64,000 nucleotides of DNA from Rhodospirillaceae bacterium bin65. GTDB taxonomy: Bacteria > Pseudomonadota > Alphaproteobacteria > Bin65. The notes below the pieces were generated by a model. It made no database searches, was not told the origin of the DNA, and saw only the letters and a list, made by a program, of their open reading frames with translations. Each line of letters starts with the position of its first letter. Within the stretch, counting starts at the first letter, position 1. The stretch spans positions 1 to 64,000 of the forward strand of contig MPMX01000016.1 in assembly GCA_002238725.1 (NCBI GenBank), given 5' to 3'. Shown piece by piece: positions 28,243 through 38,566 of the stretch. Position numbers and translations under genes: made by a program.

Positions 28243-29493
28243 ATGCAACGCTATTCGATCATTTCGCTCGCCCGGAATGCGCTGACCGGCCACAGGAACT
28301 GGCCGCAAGCCTGGCGCAGCCCGGCACCGAAGCTGGAGTATGACGTCGTCATCGTCGGCGGCGGCGGCCACGGCCTGGCGACGGCCTATTACCTGGCGGC
28401 TGAACACGGCATCTCGAATGTCGCGGTGCTGGAGAAGGGCTGGATCGGCGGCGGTAATACCGGCCGTAACACCACGATTATCCGCTCGAACTATCTGTGG
28501 GACGAAAGCGCGGCAATCTACGAGAAGTCGCTCCAGCTCTACGAGGGCCTGAGCCGCGAATTGAACTTCAACATCATGCTCAGCCAGCGCGGCGTGCTGA
28601 ACCTGGCCCACAACGAGCACGACCTGAAGGAAATGTCACGCCGGGTCCGGGCGATTCGCGGCAACGGCGTCGATTCGGAAATCCTGAGCCCGGCGGAGAT
28701 CAAGAAGCTGGTCCCGGCGATCAATATTTCGCGCGAACTGCGTTATCCGATTTTGGGCGCGTCGCTCCAGCGCCGCGGCGGTGTGGCCCGTCACGATGCG
28801 GTAGCCTGGGGCTTTGCGCGCGGCGCCGACGACCGCGGCGTCGACATCATCCAGAATTGCGAAGTCACCGGGATCGACCGGCAAGGCGGCCGGGTGACCG
28901 GGGTCCAGACCAGCCTCGGCCCGATCGCGGCGGGCAAGGTCGGCGTGGTCGTGGCCGGCCACGCCAGCGTGCTTGCGGACATGGCCGGGTTCCGCCTGCC
29001 GATCGACAGCCATCCGCTCCAGGCGATGGTCAGCGAGCCGATCAAGCCGGTGCTGGACTGCGTCGTGATGTCGAACGCCGTCCATGTCTATGTCAGCCAG
29101 TCGGACAAGGGCGAACTGGTGATCGGCGCCGGCATCGACAGCTTCAACAGCTATGCCCAGCGCGGCAGTTGGCACGTCATCGAAGGGCAGATGGGCGCGC
29201 TGGTCGAACTGTTCCCGATCTTCTCTCGGCTGCGCCTGATGCGCAGTTGGGGCGGCATCGTCGACACCTGCCCGGACGCCAGCCCGATCCTGTCGAAAAC
29301 TCCGGTCGACGGCCTCTATTTCAATTGCGGCTGGGGCACCGGCGGCTTCAAGGCGACTCCGGGCTCTGGCTGGGCCTTCGCCCACACGATCGCGCGCGAC
29401 GAACCGCACCCGATCAATGCGCCCTTCTCGCTCGACCGTTTCACCACCGGCGCGCTGATCGACGAGCACGGCGCGGCGGCGGTGGCGCATTAG
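28243..29493 (+). CDS. soxB: Sarcosine oxidase beta subunit
   Basis: A 416-residue FAD-dependent oxidase subunit of the heterotetrameric sarcosine oxidase. It starts with [20 protein letters not shown], has the FAD motif [18 protein letters not shown], and the characteristic [14 protein letters not shown]. It oxidatively demethylates sarcosine to glycine. AAGGGG lies six bases before the ATG. First gene of soxBDAG. Confidence 0.96.
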   Translation: MQRYSIISLARNALTGHRNWPQAWRSPAPKLEYDVVIVGGGGHGLATAYYLAAEHGISNVAVLEKGWIGGGNTGRNTTIIRSNYLWDESAAIYEKSLQLYEGLSRELNFNIMLSQRGVLNLAHNEHDLKEMSRRVRAIRGNGVDSEILSPAEIKKLVPAINISRELRYPILGASLQRRGGVARHDAVAWGFARGADDRGVDIIQNCEVTGIDRQGGRVTGVQTSLGPIAAGKVGVVVAGHASVLADMAGFRLPIDSHPLQAMVSEPIKPVLDCVVMSNAVHVYVSQSDKGELVIGAGIDSFNSYAQRGSWHVIEGQMGALVELFPIFSRLRLMRSWGGIVDTCPDASPILSKTPVDGLYFNCGWGTGGFKATPGSGWAFAHTIARDEPHPINAPFSLDRFTTGALIDEHGAAAVAH

Positions 29494-29510
29494 GGGAGGG
29501 GAGGGGAAGC

Positions 29511-29792
29511 ATGCTGCTGATCCACTGCCCCTATTGCGGGCCGCGCGACGAGACCGAGTTCAGCTATGGCGGCGAGGCCGATATCGCCCGGCCGCTGGAG
29601 CCCGAGGCCCTGAGCGACGCCGAATGGGCCGACTACGTCTTCCTGCGCACCAACGCTAAGGGCCGGTTCAAGGAGCAGTGGGTGCACACGCACGGCTGCG
29701 GCCGCTGGTTCACCATGGTGCGCGATACCGTGACTCACGAACACGGCGAGACCGGCGTGTTCGGCGGCTTCGAGCCGGATGCCGTCGGATGA
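29511..29792 (+). CDS. soxD: Sarcosine oxidase delta subunit
   Basis: A 93-residue zinc-binding subunit. It opens MLLIHCPYCGPRDETEFSYG with the CPYCG pair, and has HTHGCGRWF later for the remaining ligands. Its stop overlaps the soxA start as ATGA. Length and order are standard. Confidence 0.96.
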   Translation: MLLIHCPYCGPRDETEFSYGGEADIARPLEPEALSDAEWADYVFLRTNAKGRFKEQWVHTHGCGRWFTMVRDTVTHEHGETGVFGGFEPDAVG

Positions 29793-32700
29793 GCGGCCCG
29801 CAATTCCGCTTACCGGCTCATGTGCCGATGGGCCGCCGGATCGACCGGGAGGCGCCGCTCGCCTTCACCTTCAACGGTGAGACGTTCACCGGCTATGCCG
29901 GCGATACGCTGGCGTCCGCCCTGCTGGCCTACGGCGCCTTTCCGCTGGCGCGCAGCTTCAAATACCATCGCCCGCGCGGCATCTGGAGCGCTGGCGCGGA
30001 AGAGCCGAACGCCCTGGTCCAGCTCGAGGCCGGCGGCTACTCGCAGCCGAACCTGCGCGCGACTCAGGTCGAACTTTATAGCGGCCTGACCGCAGCGAGC
30101 GTGAATGCCTGGCCCTCGGTCGATTTCGACATGATGCGGGCGAACGACTGGCTCTCGCCGATCTTCCCCGCCGGGTTCTACTACAAGACCTTCATGGGCG
30201 GCGGCTTCGGCGCCGGGCGCTGGTGGAAGCTGTTCGAGCCGTTCATCCGCCGCGCCGCGGGCTTCGGCAAGGCGCCGGCCGTGCCAGACCCGGACCGCTA
30301 CGAGCGCATGAACGCCCATTGCGACGTGCTGGTCGTCGGCGGGGGACCCGCCGGTCTCTCCGCCGCGTCGATCGCGGCCAGCCGGGGCTGCCGGGTCATT
30401 CTCGCCGACGAACAGGCCGAACCGGGCGGCGACATGCTGGCTGGCGATCGCGTCGTCGACGGTGCGCCGGCGCTGGACTGGGTTGCGGCGACGCTCGACA
30501 AACTCGATGCGGCAGGCGACGTGACCGTGCTTCGCCGCACAACGGTCGCCGGCCTGTACGACGACAATTTCGCGACGGCGGCGGAAAGCGTCGGCGACCG
30601 CTTCGGGCCAGGCGCGCCGGCCCATCTGCCCCGTCTGCGGCTGTGGCGAATCCGGGCCCGGCAGATCGTGCTGGCGGCGGGTGCGCACGAGCGGCCCTAC
30701 GCTTTCCCGAACAACGACACGCCCGGCGTCATGCTGGGCAACGCGGTCCGGCACTATGCCGGACGATACGCCGTGGTTCCCGGCCGGCGGGTGCTGCTGG
30801 GCACAAACAACGATTCGGCCTACCGCACCGCCCGGATGCTGGCGGATGCCGGAATCCCGGTGACCGTAGCCGATGCGCGCGAAACACCGCCGGCCAGTCT
30901 GGCGATGGAGGCGGAGCACGCCGGCGTGACCGTCGAGAGCGGCTTTGCAATTTCGGCGGTGCTCGGCGACCGGCGGGTGCGCGGCGCGAAGATCAGCCGT
31001 ATCCTGCCCGACGGCGAGACCTCCGGCGCACCGCGCCTTGTCGAGACGGACCTGGTCGGCGTTTCCGGCGGCTGGAACCCGGCGCTGCACCTGGCCTCCC
31101 ATCGCCGGGCGAAACCGGTCTGGAACGAGTCGCAGGCCTGTTTCGTGCCGGACGGCCTGAGCGCGCTGGGCGTGCGCGCAGCTGGTGCGGTGACCGGTGC
31201 CGAATCTCTCGCCGACTGTCTGGAGCAGGGCTATGCCGCCGGGCGCGACGCCGCCCGGGCGGCCGGCCGGACGAAGCGCAGCCGCAAGCCGGCGCTGAAG
31301 GCGGACGATAGCGCAGGGCCGGCGCCGATCCAGCCGCTCTGGGCCGTGACCAGCCGCCGGCCCGGCGGCCGCAAGGGCAAATCCTTCGTCGATCTCCAGA
31401 ACGATGTGACGGTCAAGGATGTCGCCCTGGCGGCGCGGGAGAACTACCGATCCGTCGAGCATCTCAAGCGCTATACGACACTCGGCATGGGCACCGACCA
31501 GGGCAAGACCGCCAACGTGACCGGTCTGGCGCTGATGGGCATGGAGACCGGCCGGACGCCCGGGGCCGTCGGCACCACGACGTTCCGCCCACCCTATACG
31601 CCGATTCCGTTCGGCGCACTGGCCGGCCGCGACCGCGGCGCGCTGTTCGATCCGGTGCGCGAGACGCCGATGTTCGACTGGCACGCCGCCAACGGCGCGG
31701 TCTTCGAGGATGTCGGCCAGTGGAAGCGGCCCTTTGCCTATCGCCGGGGCGGCGAATCGCTCGAGGCCGCGATCGACCGGGAGGTCCGGGCGGTGCGCGA
31801 CGGCGTCGGCGTCATGGATGCCTCGACGCTGGGCAAGATCGACCTCAAGGGGCCGGACGTCGCGACGCTGCTCAATCGCATCTACACCAACGACTGGTCG
31901 AAGCTGAGAGTCGGCCGCGCCCGCTATGGGCTGATGTGCCACGAAGACGGGATGATCTTCGACGACGGCGTGACCGCCCGGCTCGGCGACGAGCATTATG
32001 TGATGACCACGACGACCGGCAACGCCGCCACCGTGCAGGCCTGGTTGGAAATGTGGCTCCAGACGGAATGGCCGGAGCTCCGGGTCTTCGCGACCTCGGT
32101 GACGGAAGCCTACGCGACCGCGACGGTGGCCGGGCCGGAAGCGCGGGCGCTGGTCTCCCGCCTCGACAGCGACATCGACTGGTCGGATGAGGCGTTCCCC
32201 CACATGGCGGCGGTGACTGGATCGGTCATGGGCGTGCCGGCGCGGGTGTTCCGGGTCAGTTTCAGCGGCGAGGCCTCCTGGGAGATCAACGTGCCGGCGC
32301 ATCGCGGCCTGGCGCTCTGGCAGGCGCTGATCGACGGCGGCGCGACGCCCTACGGCACGGAGGCCATGCACGTCCTGCGCGCCGAAAAGGGCTTCATCAT
32401 CGTCGGACAGGAGACCGACGGCACGGTCACGCCCTTCGACGTCGGCATGGGCTGGGCCGTCAGCAAGCGCAAGGACTTCATCGGCAAACGCTCCTACAAC
32501 CGCCCCGACACTGCGCGGCCGGACCGCAAGCATCTGGTCGGCCTGCTGCCGCTCGACCGGAAGGTCGTGCTGCCGGAAGGCGGCCAGATCGTCACCGACC
32601 CGGCGCAGGAGCCGCCGGTGACCATGCTCGGGCACGTTACCTCCAGCTATCGCTCGCCGAGCCTGAACGGCGGCTTCGCCCTGGCGCTGCTGAAGAACGG

Positions 32701-32815
32701 CCGCAACCGCATGGGCGACACCGTTCATATCCTGAAGCTCGACGGCGGCGCCGATCCGGCGCGGGTCGTCGAGCCGGTGTTCTACGACAAGGATGGAGGG
32801 CGGTTGCATGGCTGA
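29789..32815 (+). CDS. soxA: Sarcosine oxidase alpha subunit
   Basis: A 1008-residue subunit. The N-terminal part carries a 2Fe-2S-like/ubiquitin fold region, then a pyridine nucleotide-disulfide oxidoreductase domain with LVVGGGPAGLSAAS, and a C-terminal aminomethyltransferase (GcvT) domain that binds tetrahydrofolate. That domain would take the formaldehyde unit as 5,10-methylene-THF. Start at 29789 is set by overlap with soxD. Confidence 0.96.
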   Translation: MSGPQFRLPAHVPMGRRIDREAPLAFTFNGETFTGYAGDTLASALLAYGAFPLARSFKYHRPRGIWSAGAEEPNALVQLEAGGYSQPNLRATQVELYSGLTAASVNAWPSVDFDMMRANDWLSPIFPAGFYYKTFMGGGFGAGRWWKLFEPFIRRAAGFGKAPAVPDPDRYERMNAHCDVLVVGGGPAGLSAASIAASRGCRVILADEQAEPGGDMLAGDRVVDGAPALDWVAATLDKLDAAGDVTVLRRTTVAGLYDDNFATAAESVGDRFGPGAPAHLPRLRLWRIRARQIVLAAGAHERPYAFPNNDTPGVMLGNAVRHYAGRYAVVPGRRVLLGTNNDSAYRTARMLADAGIPVTVADARETPPASLAMEAEHAGVTVESGFAISAVLGDRRVRGAKISRILPDGETSGAPRLVETDLVGVSGGWNPALHLASHRRAKPVWNESQACFVPDGLSALGVRAAGAVTGAESLADCLEQGYAAGRDAARAAGRTKRSRKPALKADDSAGPAPIQPLWAVTSRRPGGRKGKSFVDLQNDVTVKDVALAARENYRSVEHLKRYTTLGMGTDQGKTANVTGLALMGMETGRTPGAVGTTTFRPPYTPIPFGALAGRDRGALFDPVRETPMFDWHAANGAVFEDVGQWKRPFAYRRGGESLEAAIDREVRAVRDGVGVMDASTLGKIDLKGPDVATLLNRIYTNDWSKLRVGRARYGLMCHEDGMIFDDGVTARLGDEHYVMTTTTGNAATVQAWLEMWLQTEWPELRVFATSVTEAYATATVAGPEARALVSRLDSDIDWSDEAFPHMAAVTGSVMGVPARVFRVSFSGEASWEINVPAHRGLALWQALIDGGATPYGTEAMHVLRAEKGFIIVGQETDGTVTPFDVGMGWAVSKRKDFIGKRSYNRPDTARPDRKHLVGLLPLDRKVVLPEGGQIVTDPAQEPPVTMLGHVTSSYRSPSLNGGFALALLKNGRNRMGDTVHILKLDGGADPARVVEPVFYDKDGGRLHG

Positions 32816-33410
32816 TACGCTTGCCCTCGACCATCCGCTCGCCCTGCCGCCAGAGACGCAGGGCCCGGACAGTACCGCCGTCATCCTGAGCGCCGCGCCG
32901 CCGCTGGTCATGCTCGACCTGCGCTGCCGGGAGCGGCCCGCCCTCAACGCGTTCCTGAAAAAACCGCTGGGACTCGCGTCACCGCCGGTCGCGCACTGCG
33001 TTTCCGGCGCCGGCGGTGTGCTGTTCCGCCTCGGGCCGGACTGGTGGCAGCTACGCTGCAACGACCGCAAGACGGCCGGCCGGTTGCTGAAGGCGGGAGC
33101 GGCCGGCCCGGTCGGCGTTACCGATATCTCGGATTCCTATCTCGCCATTGGCGTTGCCGGTCCCCGCGCCCGGGAGGTTCTGGCCAAGGCGGCGACGCCC
33201 GATCTGCATCCGGATGCCTTTCCCGCCGGAAGCGCGGCCCGGACGCTGTTCGGTCGCGTGACCGTCATCGTCTCCCGCCTCGAAGGGGCCGAACCGCCGG
33301 CCTTCGACGTGACGATAAGCCGATCCAACGCCCGCTTTCTGTGGCGCTGGCTGGCTGACGCGGCGCGGGAATACGGCTACACTTCCCTTCCGTTTTCGGG
33401 CGGCGCCTGA
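32808..33410 (+). CDS. soxG: Sarcosine oxidase gamma subunit
   Basis: A 200-residue GcvT-like small subunit. Starting at 32808 it overlaps the end of soxA by eight bases. The sequence VTDISDSYLAIGVAGPRARE resembles the family core, and the end FLWRWLADAAREYGY is typical. It completes the heterotetramer. Confidence 0.92.
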   Translation: MADTLALDHPLALPPETQGPDSTAVILSAAPPLVMLDLRCRERPALNAFLKKPLGLASPPVAHCVSGAGGVLFRLGPDWWQLRCNDRKTAGRLLKAGAAGPVGVTDISDSYLAIGVAGPRAREVLAKAATPDLHPDAFPAGSAARTLFGRVTVIVSRLEGAEPPAFDVTISRSNARFLWRWLADAAREYGYTSLPFSGGA

Positions 33411-33551
33411 AGCGGAGTGGCCGGGAATGGGGCTGTTTCGTCTCGAAACGGATCGGTTTGGCGTCTCGACCGGGCACCCGCAATCGGCTGACCAGCTTCG
33501 CCCGCCAGAAAGGAATATTCTCAACCGGACCGGTTGGAAATTCGCTCCACC

Positions 33552-35246
33552 ATGACCGAAATCGCCCGCGAAGCCGCCAAGACAGGGCGGCGCAAGACCC
33601 GCCCGACGCCCAAGGGCCGTCAGGTCGACCCGGCCGCGCTCGGCCGGGTACGCGGACTGCTCGGCGAGGCGCCGCGGCAGCGCGACCTGCTGATCGAATA
33701 TCTGCACCTGATCCAGGATGCCTGCGGCCATCTCTCGGCGGCCCACCTGGCGGCGCTGGCCCAGGAAATGAAGCTGTCGCAGACGGAGGTCTACGAGGTC
33801 GCCACTTTCTATGCCCATTTCGACGTGGTGAAGGAAGGCGAGACGCCGCCGCCGGCGCTCACCGTCCGGGTGTGCGACAGCATCAGTTGCATGATCGCGG
33901 GGGCCGACAGCCTGATCGACTCGCTTGAGGCGGGGACCGATCCGACCGCGGTGCGCATCGTGCGCGCGCCCTGCATGGGCCGCTGCGAGGCAGCCCCGGT
34001 CGCCGAAGTCGGTCACAATCATGTCGTCGACGCGACCGCCGAGAGGATCGACGCGGTAATCCGCTCCGGCCACACCCATCCGGAAATTCCGCCCTACCAG
34101 GATCTGGCAGCCTACCGGGAGCAGGGCGGCTACCGGCTGCTGCAGGCCTGCCTCGATGGCCGGCGGACGCCGGAAGAGATCATCGAAATCCTGAGCGATG
34201 CGGGCTTGCGCGGCCTGGGCGGCGCCGGTTTCCCGACCGGGCAGAAATGGCGTTTCGTGCGTGCCGAGGCCGGCCCGCGCTTGATGGCGGTCAATGCCGA
34301 CGAAGGCGAGCCGGGCACTTTCAAGGACCGCTTCTACCTGGATACCGAGCCGCACCGGGTGCTGGAGGGCATGCTGGTCGCCGCCTGGGCGGTCGAGGCC
34401 GAGGCGGTGTATTTCTATCTGCGCGACGAATATCCCCAGGATCGCGAGATCCTGCTGGCAGAAATCGCAGCGCTGGAAGTTGCCGGGTTGACGCCGCACA
34501 CGAAGGTCCATCTGCGCCGGGGCGCCGGGGCGTATATCTGCGGCGAAGAATCGGCGATGATCGAATCGATCGAAGGCAAACGCGGCCTGCCACGGCATCG
34601 CCCGCCCTATGTTTCGCAGAACGGCATCTTCGGCCGACCGACCCTGGTCAACAATGTCGAGACCCTGTTCTGGATTCCGGTCATCGTGGAGAAGGGCGCG
34701 GACTGGTTCGCGAGCCACGGGCGCAACGGCGGCAACGGCCTGCGCAGCTATTCGGTCTCCGGCCGGGTCAGGGAGCCCGGCGTCAAGCTGACACCGGCCG
34801 GCATTTCGCTCGCCGAACTGATCGACGAATATTGCGGCGGCATGGCCGAGGGCCACACCCTCAAGGGGTTCCTGCCGGGCGGCGCCTCGGGCGGCATCCT
34901 GCCGGCCTCCATGGCCGACCAGCCGCTCGAATTCGGCGTGCTGGAAAAATTCGGCTCCTTCGTCGGCTCCCACGCCGTGGTCGTGCTGTCCGACCGCGAC
35001 GAGATGAAAGCCTGCGCGTTCAACCTGATGCAGTTTTTCGAGGACGAGAGCTGCGGCCAGTGCACGCCCTGCCGGGTCGGCACGGAAAAGGCGGTCAAGC
35101 TGATGCAGCGCGAGACCTGGGACCGGCCGTTGCTCGAAGAACTGTCCGCGGCAATGACCGACGCCTCGATCTGCGGCCTCGGCCAGGCGGCAGCCAACCC
35201 GCTATTGTCGATCTTCCGGCATTTCCCCGACGATCAGACCGGCTGA
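33552..35246 (+). CDS. Fused NuoE/NuoF-type (FdsG-FdsB) NAD-dependent formate dehydrogenase subunit, orphan
   Basis: A 564-residue protein. Residues about 20-175 match the 24-kDa thioredoxin-like 2Fe-2S module (cysteines in VRVCDSISC and RAPCMGRCEAAP). The rest matches the 51-kDa module with NADH site GLRGLGGAGFPTGQKW, FMN site NADEGEPGTFKDR and 4Fe-4S ligands in ESCGQCTPCRVGTEK. This fusion is the diaphorase part of soluble formate dehydrogenases. No FdsA catalytic subunit, FdsC or FdsD follows; the next gene is catalase on the other strand. Position after soxBDAG suits C1 oxidation. Confidence 0.85.
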   Translation: MTEIAREAAKTGRRKTRPTPKGRQVDPAALGRVRGLLGEAPRQRDLLIEYLHLIQDACGHLSAAHLAALAQEMKLSQTEVYEVATFYAHFDVVKEGETPPPALTVRVCDSISCMIAGADSLIDSLEAGTDPTAVRIVRAPCMGRCEAAPVAEVGHNHVVDATAERIDAVIRSGHTHPEIPPYQDLAAYREQGGYRLLQACLDGRRTPEEIIEILSDAGLRGLGGAGFPTGQKWRFVRAEAGPRLMAVNADEGEPGTFKDRFYLDTEPHRVLEGMLVAAWAVEAEAVYFYLRDEYPQDREILLAEIAALEVAGLTPHTKVHLRRGAGAYICGEESAMIESIEGKRGLPRHRPPYVSQNGIFGRPTLVNNVETLFWIPVIVEKGADWFASHGRNGGNGLRSYSVSGRVREPGVKLTPAGISLAELIDEYCGGMAEGHTLKGFLPGGASGGILPASMADQPLEFGVLEKFGSFVGSHAVVVLSDRDEMKACAFNLMQFFEDESCGQCTPCRVGTEKAVKLMQRETWDRPLLEELSAAMTDASICGLGQAAANPLLSIFRHFPDDQTG

Positions 35247-35294
35247 ACCCGCTGCTCCGGAGGGTTTTCGTGTCGGAACGGGCTGCACTGTCGC

Positions 35295-36752
35295 CTACCC
35301 GGCCGCGAGGTCCGCCATCGACAGGCCGAGCGAGGAGGCCACGCCTGCGCCGTAGTCCGGATGCACCTGGCCGAACAGGTCGAGTTGCCGCAGCACGATA
35401 TCCAGCGGCACGCCCTGCATCGCCTCCGCGACATTGGCGAACAGGCGCTGCCGCTGGCCGGCGTCGAACCGGGTGAACAGGGCCCGCGGCTGGATATAGT
35501 CGTCGTTGCCGGTCCGGTGATCGTAGCGGTCGGCGCTGCCCGAGAGCCGGAGCGGCGGCTCGCCATAGTCGGGATCGGCGGCCGGCCCGCCTAATGAATT
35601 GGGCTCGTAGTACACGTCGGGATCGCCGGTATCGTTGGCGTAGAACCGCATCGCCCCGTCCTTGTGGTAGTGATGCACGGGGCACCGGGGCGCGTTGACG
35701 GGAAGCGCCTCGTAATGGGTGCCGAGGCGATAGCGGTGGGCGTCGGCATAGGCGAAGATCCGCGCCTGCAGCACCTTGTCGGGGCTGAAGCCGATGCCCG
35801 GAACCACGTTGGACGGGCTGAACGCGGCCTGCTCGATGTCGGCGAAATAGTTTTCCGGGTTGCGGTTCAGCACCAGCTCGCCGACCTCGATCAGCGGATA
35901 ATCCGCGTGCGGCCAGACCTTGGTCAGGTCAAAGGGGTTGTAGGGCGTCTTCTCCGCATCCCTTTCGGGCATGACCTGGACATACATCGTCCAGGCAGGG
36001 AATTCGCCGCGCTCGATGACGCCGTAGAGCGCCTCCTGGTAGCTCTCGCGCGACTGGCCGATGACCCCGGCGGCTTCGGCGTTGGTGTGGTGCCGGTGCC
36101 CCTGCCGGGTTTTGAAGTGGAACTTGACCCAGAACCGCTCGCCGCTGGGGTTCCAGAAGCTGAAAGTGTGGGAGCCGTACCCGTTCATGTACATCGGCGC
36201 GGTCGGCAGGCCGCGGTCCGACATCAGGATGGTGATCTGGTGCAGGGATTCCGGGGACAGGGACCAGAAATCCCACATTGCCGCCGGGGAGCGCAGGTTG
36301 GTCTTCGGATGGCGTTTCTGGGTCCGGATGAAATCGGGGAACTTCAGCGGGTCGCGGATGAAGAAGACCGGCGTGTTGTTGCCGACAAGGTCCCAGTTGC
36401 CCTCCTCGGTGTAGAACTTGATCGCGAAGCCCCGGACGTCGCGCTCAGCATCGGCCGCCCCGAGTTCGCCGGCGACCGTCGAGAAGCGGACCAGCAAGGG
36501 AGTCTCCCTGCCGGCCCCGGCAAAGATCTCCGCCCGGGTATAGCACGAGATGTCGTTCGTGATCCGAAGCGTGCCGAATGCGCCCCATCCCTTGGCATGG
36601 ACCACCCGTTCCGGGATCCGCTCGCGGTTCTGGTGCGCCAGCTTCTCGATCAGCTGGTAATCCTGAAGCAGCACGGGGCCGCGGGGCCCCGCCGTCTGGC
36701 TGTTCTGATTGTCGGCAACCGGCGCACCGGCGCTCGTCGTCAGGGTGGTCAT
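35295..36752 (-). CDS. katA: Monofunctional heme catalase
   Basis: A 485-residue small-subunit catalase (clade 3 style). The catalytic histidine is in [16 protein letters not shown], the asparagine in [17 protein letters not shown], and the proximal tyrosine in [19 protein letters not shown]-binding-type length without the C-terminal flavodoxin domain of large catalases. It would remove the hydrogen peroxide made by sarcosine oxidase encoded just upstream, which may explain its place. The start at 36752 is preferred over an upstream ATG. Confidence 0.95.
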   Translation of the reverse strand: MTTLTTSAGAPVADNQNSQTAGPRGPVLLQDYQLIEKLAHQNRERIPERVVHAKGWGAFGTLRITNDISCYTRAEIFAGAGRETPLLVRFSTVAGELGAADAERDVRGFAIKFYTEEGNWDLVGNNTPVFFIRDPLKFPDFIRTQKRHPKTNLRSPAAMWDFWSLSPESLHQITILMSDRGLPTAPMYMNGYGSHTFSFWNPSGERFWVKFHFKTRQGHRHHTNAEAAGVIGQSRESYQEALYGVIERGEFPAWTMYVQVMPERDAEKTPYNPFDLTKVWPHADYPLIEVGELVLNRNPENYFADIEQAAFSPSNVVPGIGFSPDKVLQARIFAYADAHRYRLGTHYEALPVNAPRCPVHHYHKDGAMRFYANDTGDPDVYYEPNSLGGPAADPDYGEPPLRLSGSADRYDHRTGNDDYIQPRALFTRFDAGQRQRLFANVAEAMQGVPLDIVLRQLDLFGQVHPDYGAGVASSLGLSMADLAAG

Positions 36753-36972
36753 GGCACGCTCCGTCAGGTCGGTCGGCAACAACCCTGACGTGGTGGCCTG
36801 GCGCGTTGCCGCAAAATCGCAATATTTTATGATCGCGCCGGCCGGCTATAACCGGATTTGCCAGTAAATCTCCGCGATCCGGCAGTTCCGGCCGCGGCTA
36901 TCCCTGGCGTAATATCGGCGTTAGACTGCGCGCCCGCACCACGACTGCCGACCGACCGCGGACCGATCTGCC

Positions 36973-38145
36973 ATGATCCCGAACCAGCTTCCCTCGCTCA
37001 ATTTCGATCTTGGCGAGACCGCAGACATGATCCGCGACTCGGTCATGACCTTTGCGTCGGACCATGTCGCCCCGCTTGCGGCTGAGATCGACCGTACCGA
37101 CAAGTTCCCGCGCCATCTGTGGCCGATGATGGGGGAACTGGGCCTGCACGGCATCACGGTGGAGGAGGACTATGGCGGCGCCGGCATGGGCTATCTGGAA
37201 CACGCCGTGGCGGTGGAGGAGGTCAGCCGCGCCTCCGGCTCGGTGGGCCTGAGCTACGGCGCCCATTCCAACCTGTGCGTCAACCAGATTCGCCGCTGCG
37301 GCAACGAGGAGCAGAAGCGGCGTTATCTGCCGGGGCTGATCTCCGGCGAGCATGTCGGCGCGCTGGCCATGTCGGAGCCGGGCGCGGGTTCGGACGTGGT
37401 CTCGATGCGCACCCGCGCAGACCGCAAGGGCGACCGCTTCGTGCTCAACGGCTCCAAGATGTGGATTACCAATTTCGAGGAGGCCGATACGCTGGTCGTC
37501 TACGCCAAGACCGACCCGGAGGCGGGCCCACGCGGCATCACTGCCTTCCTGATCGAGAAGGGCTTCGACGGCTTCTCGACCTCCCAGAAGCTCGACAAGC
37601 TGGGCATGCGCGGCTCGCCGACCGGCGAACTGGTGTTCCAGGACTGCGAGGTGCCGGAGGAGAATGTCGTCGGCAAAGTCAACGAGGGCGTCCACGTCCT
37701 GATGTCGGGCCTGGACTATGAGCGCGCCGTGCTCGCCGCCGGGGCGACCGGCATCATGCAGGCCTGCATGGACGTCGTGGTACCCTACATCCACGAGCGC
37801 AAGCAGTTCGGCCGGCCGATCGGCGAATTCCAGCTCATGCAGGGCAAGATCGCCGACATGTATACGACGATGAATGCGTCCAAGGCCTATGTCTACGCCG
37901 TGGCGAAAGCCTGCGACCGCGGCGAGACCACGCGCAAGGACGCCGCCGGCGCGATCCTCTATGCCGCGGAGAAGGCGACCTGGATGGCGCTGGAGGCGGT
38001 GCAGGCGCTGGGCGGCAACGGCTATATCAATGAGTACCCGACCGGGCGCCTGCTGCGCGACGCCAAGCTCTACGAGATCGGCGCCGGCACCAGCGAAATT
38101 CGCCGCATGTTGATCGGCCGCGAACTGTTCGAGGAGACGGCGTAG
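36973..38145 (+). CDS. ivd: Isovaleryl-CoA dehydrogenase-type acyl-CoA dehydrogenase
   Basis: A 390-residue acyl-CoA dehydrogenase. It has [29 protein letters not shown] and the C-terminal [19 protein letters not shown]. The glutamate in the [12 protein letters not shown] helix is at the position of the isovaleryl-CoA dehydrogenase catalytic base, and the sequence resembles that subfamily throughout. It would act in leucine breakdown, although no liu genes are adjacent. Confidence 0.9.
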   Translation: MIPNQLPSLNFDLGETADMIRDSVMTFASDHVAPLAAEIDRTDKFPRHLWPMMGELGLHGITVEEDYGGAGMGYLEHAVAVEEVSRASGSVGLSYGAHSNLCVNQIRRCGNEEQKRRYLPGLISGEHVGALAMSEPGAGSDVVSMRTRADRKGDRFVLNGSKMWITNFEEADTLVVYAKTDPEAGPRGITAFLIEKGFDGFSTSQKLDKLGMRGSPTGELVFQDCEVPEENVVGKVNEGVHVLMSGLDYERAVLAAGATGIMQACMDVVVPYIHERKQFGRPIGEFQLMQGKIADMYTTMNASKAYVYAVAKACDRGETTRKDAAGAILYAAEKATWMALEAVQALGGNGYINEYPTGRLLRDAKLYEIGAGTSEIRRMLIGRELFEETA

Positions 38146-38164
38146 GGGCCGGTTTCCGCCGGCG

Positions 38165-38545
38165 CTACAGTTCGCCCTGTTCCTCCAGCACCTTGCGGGC
38201 GACGCGGAAGCATTCCAGCGCCTGGGGCACGCCGCAATAGATGCCGACGACATGGCAAGCCGCGCGGATCTGCTCCTTGGTCACGCCGTTGCCGAGCGCG
38301 CCCCGGCAATGGGTTTCCCATTCGGTCATCTTGCCGAGCGCGCCGATCATGGCGAGGTTCATCAGCGAGCGGGTTTTCGGGTCGATGGCGTCGTCGCCCC
38401 AGCCGAAGCCCCAGCACCAGGCGGTCATCGCCTCCTGGAACGGCCGGGTGAAATCGTCGGCATTGTCCAGCGCCTTCTGCACATACTCCGCGCCAAGGGT
38501 CGCCCGGCGCTGCGCAAGGCCGGTCTCGAACAGATCCTGATCCAT
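38165..38545 (-). CDS. Carboxymuconolactone decarboxylase-family protein
   Basis: A 126-residue CMD/AhpD-fold protein with ALGNGVTKEQIRAACHVVGI and GVPQALECFRVARKVL, the layout of gamma-carboxymuconolactone decarboxylase rather than the CxxC AhpD type. It could act in aromatic ring-fission chemistry, but no other beta-ketoadipate gene is present. It is followed by the molybdenum hydroxylase genes on the same strand. Confidence 0.87.
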   Translation of the reverse strand: MDQDLFETGLAQRRATLGAEYVQKALDNADDFTRPFQEAMTAWCWGFGWGDDAIDPKTRSLMNLAMIGALGKMTEWETHCRGALGNGVTKEQIRAACHVVGIYCGVPQALECFRVARKVLEEQGEL

Positions 38546-38566
38546 GATGTCTCCTGTAGTGAGGTG

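Noticed and set aside
29810..33070. A 1086-codon open frame on the minus strand
   Set aside because: It is the antisense shadow of soxA and soxG, whose domains and overlaps are clear. Long antisense frames are common in GC-rich DNA with strong third-position bias.
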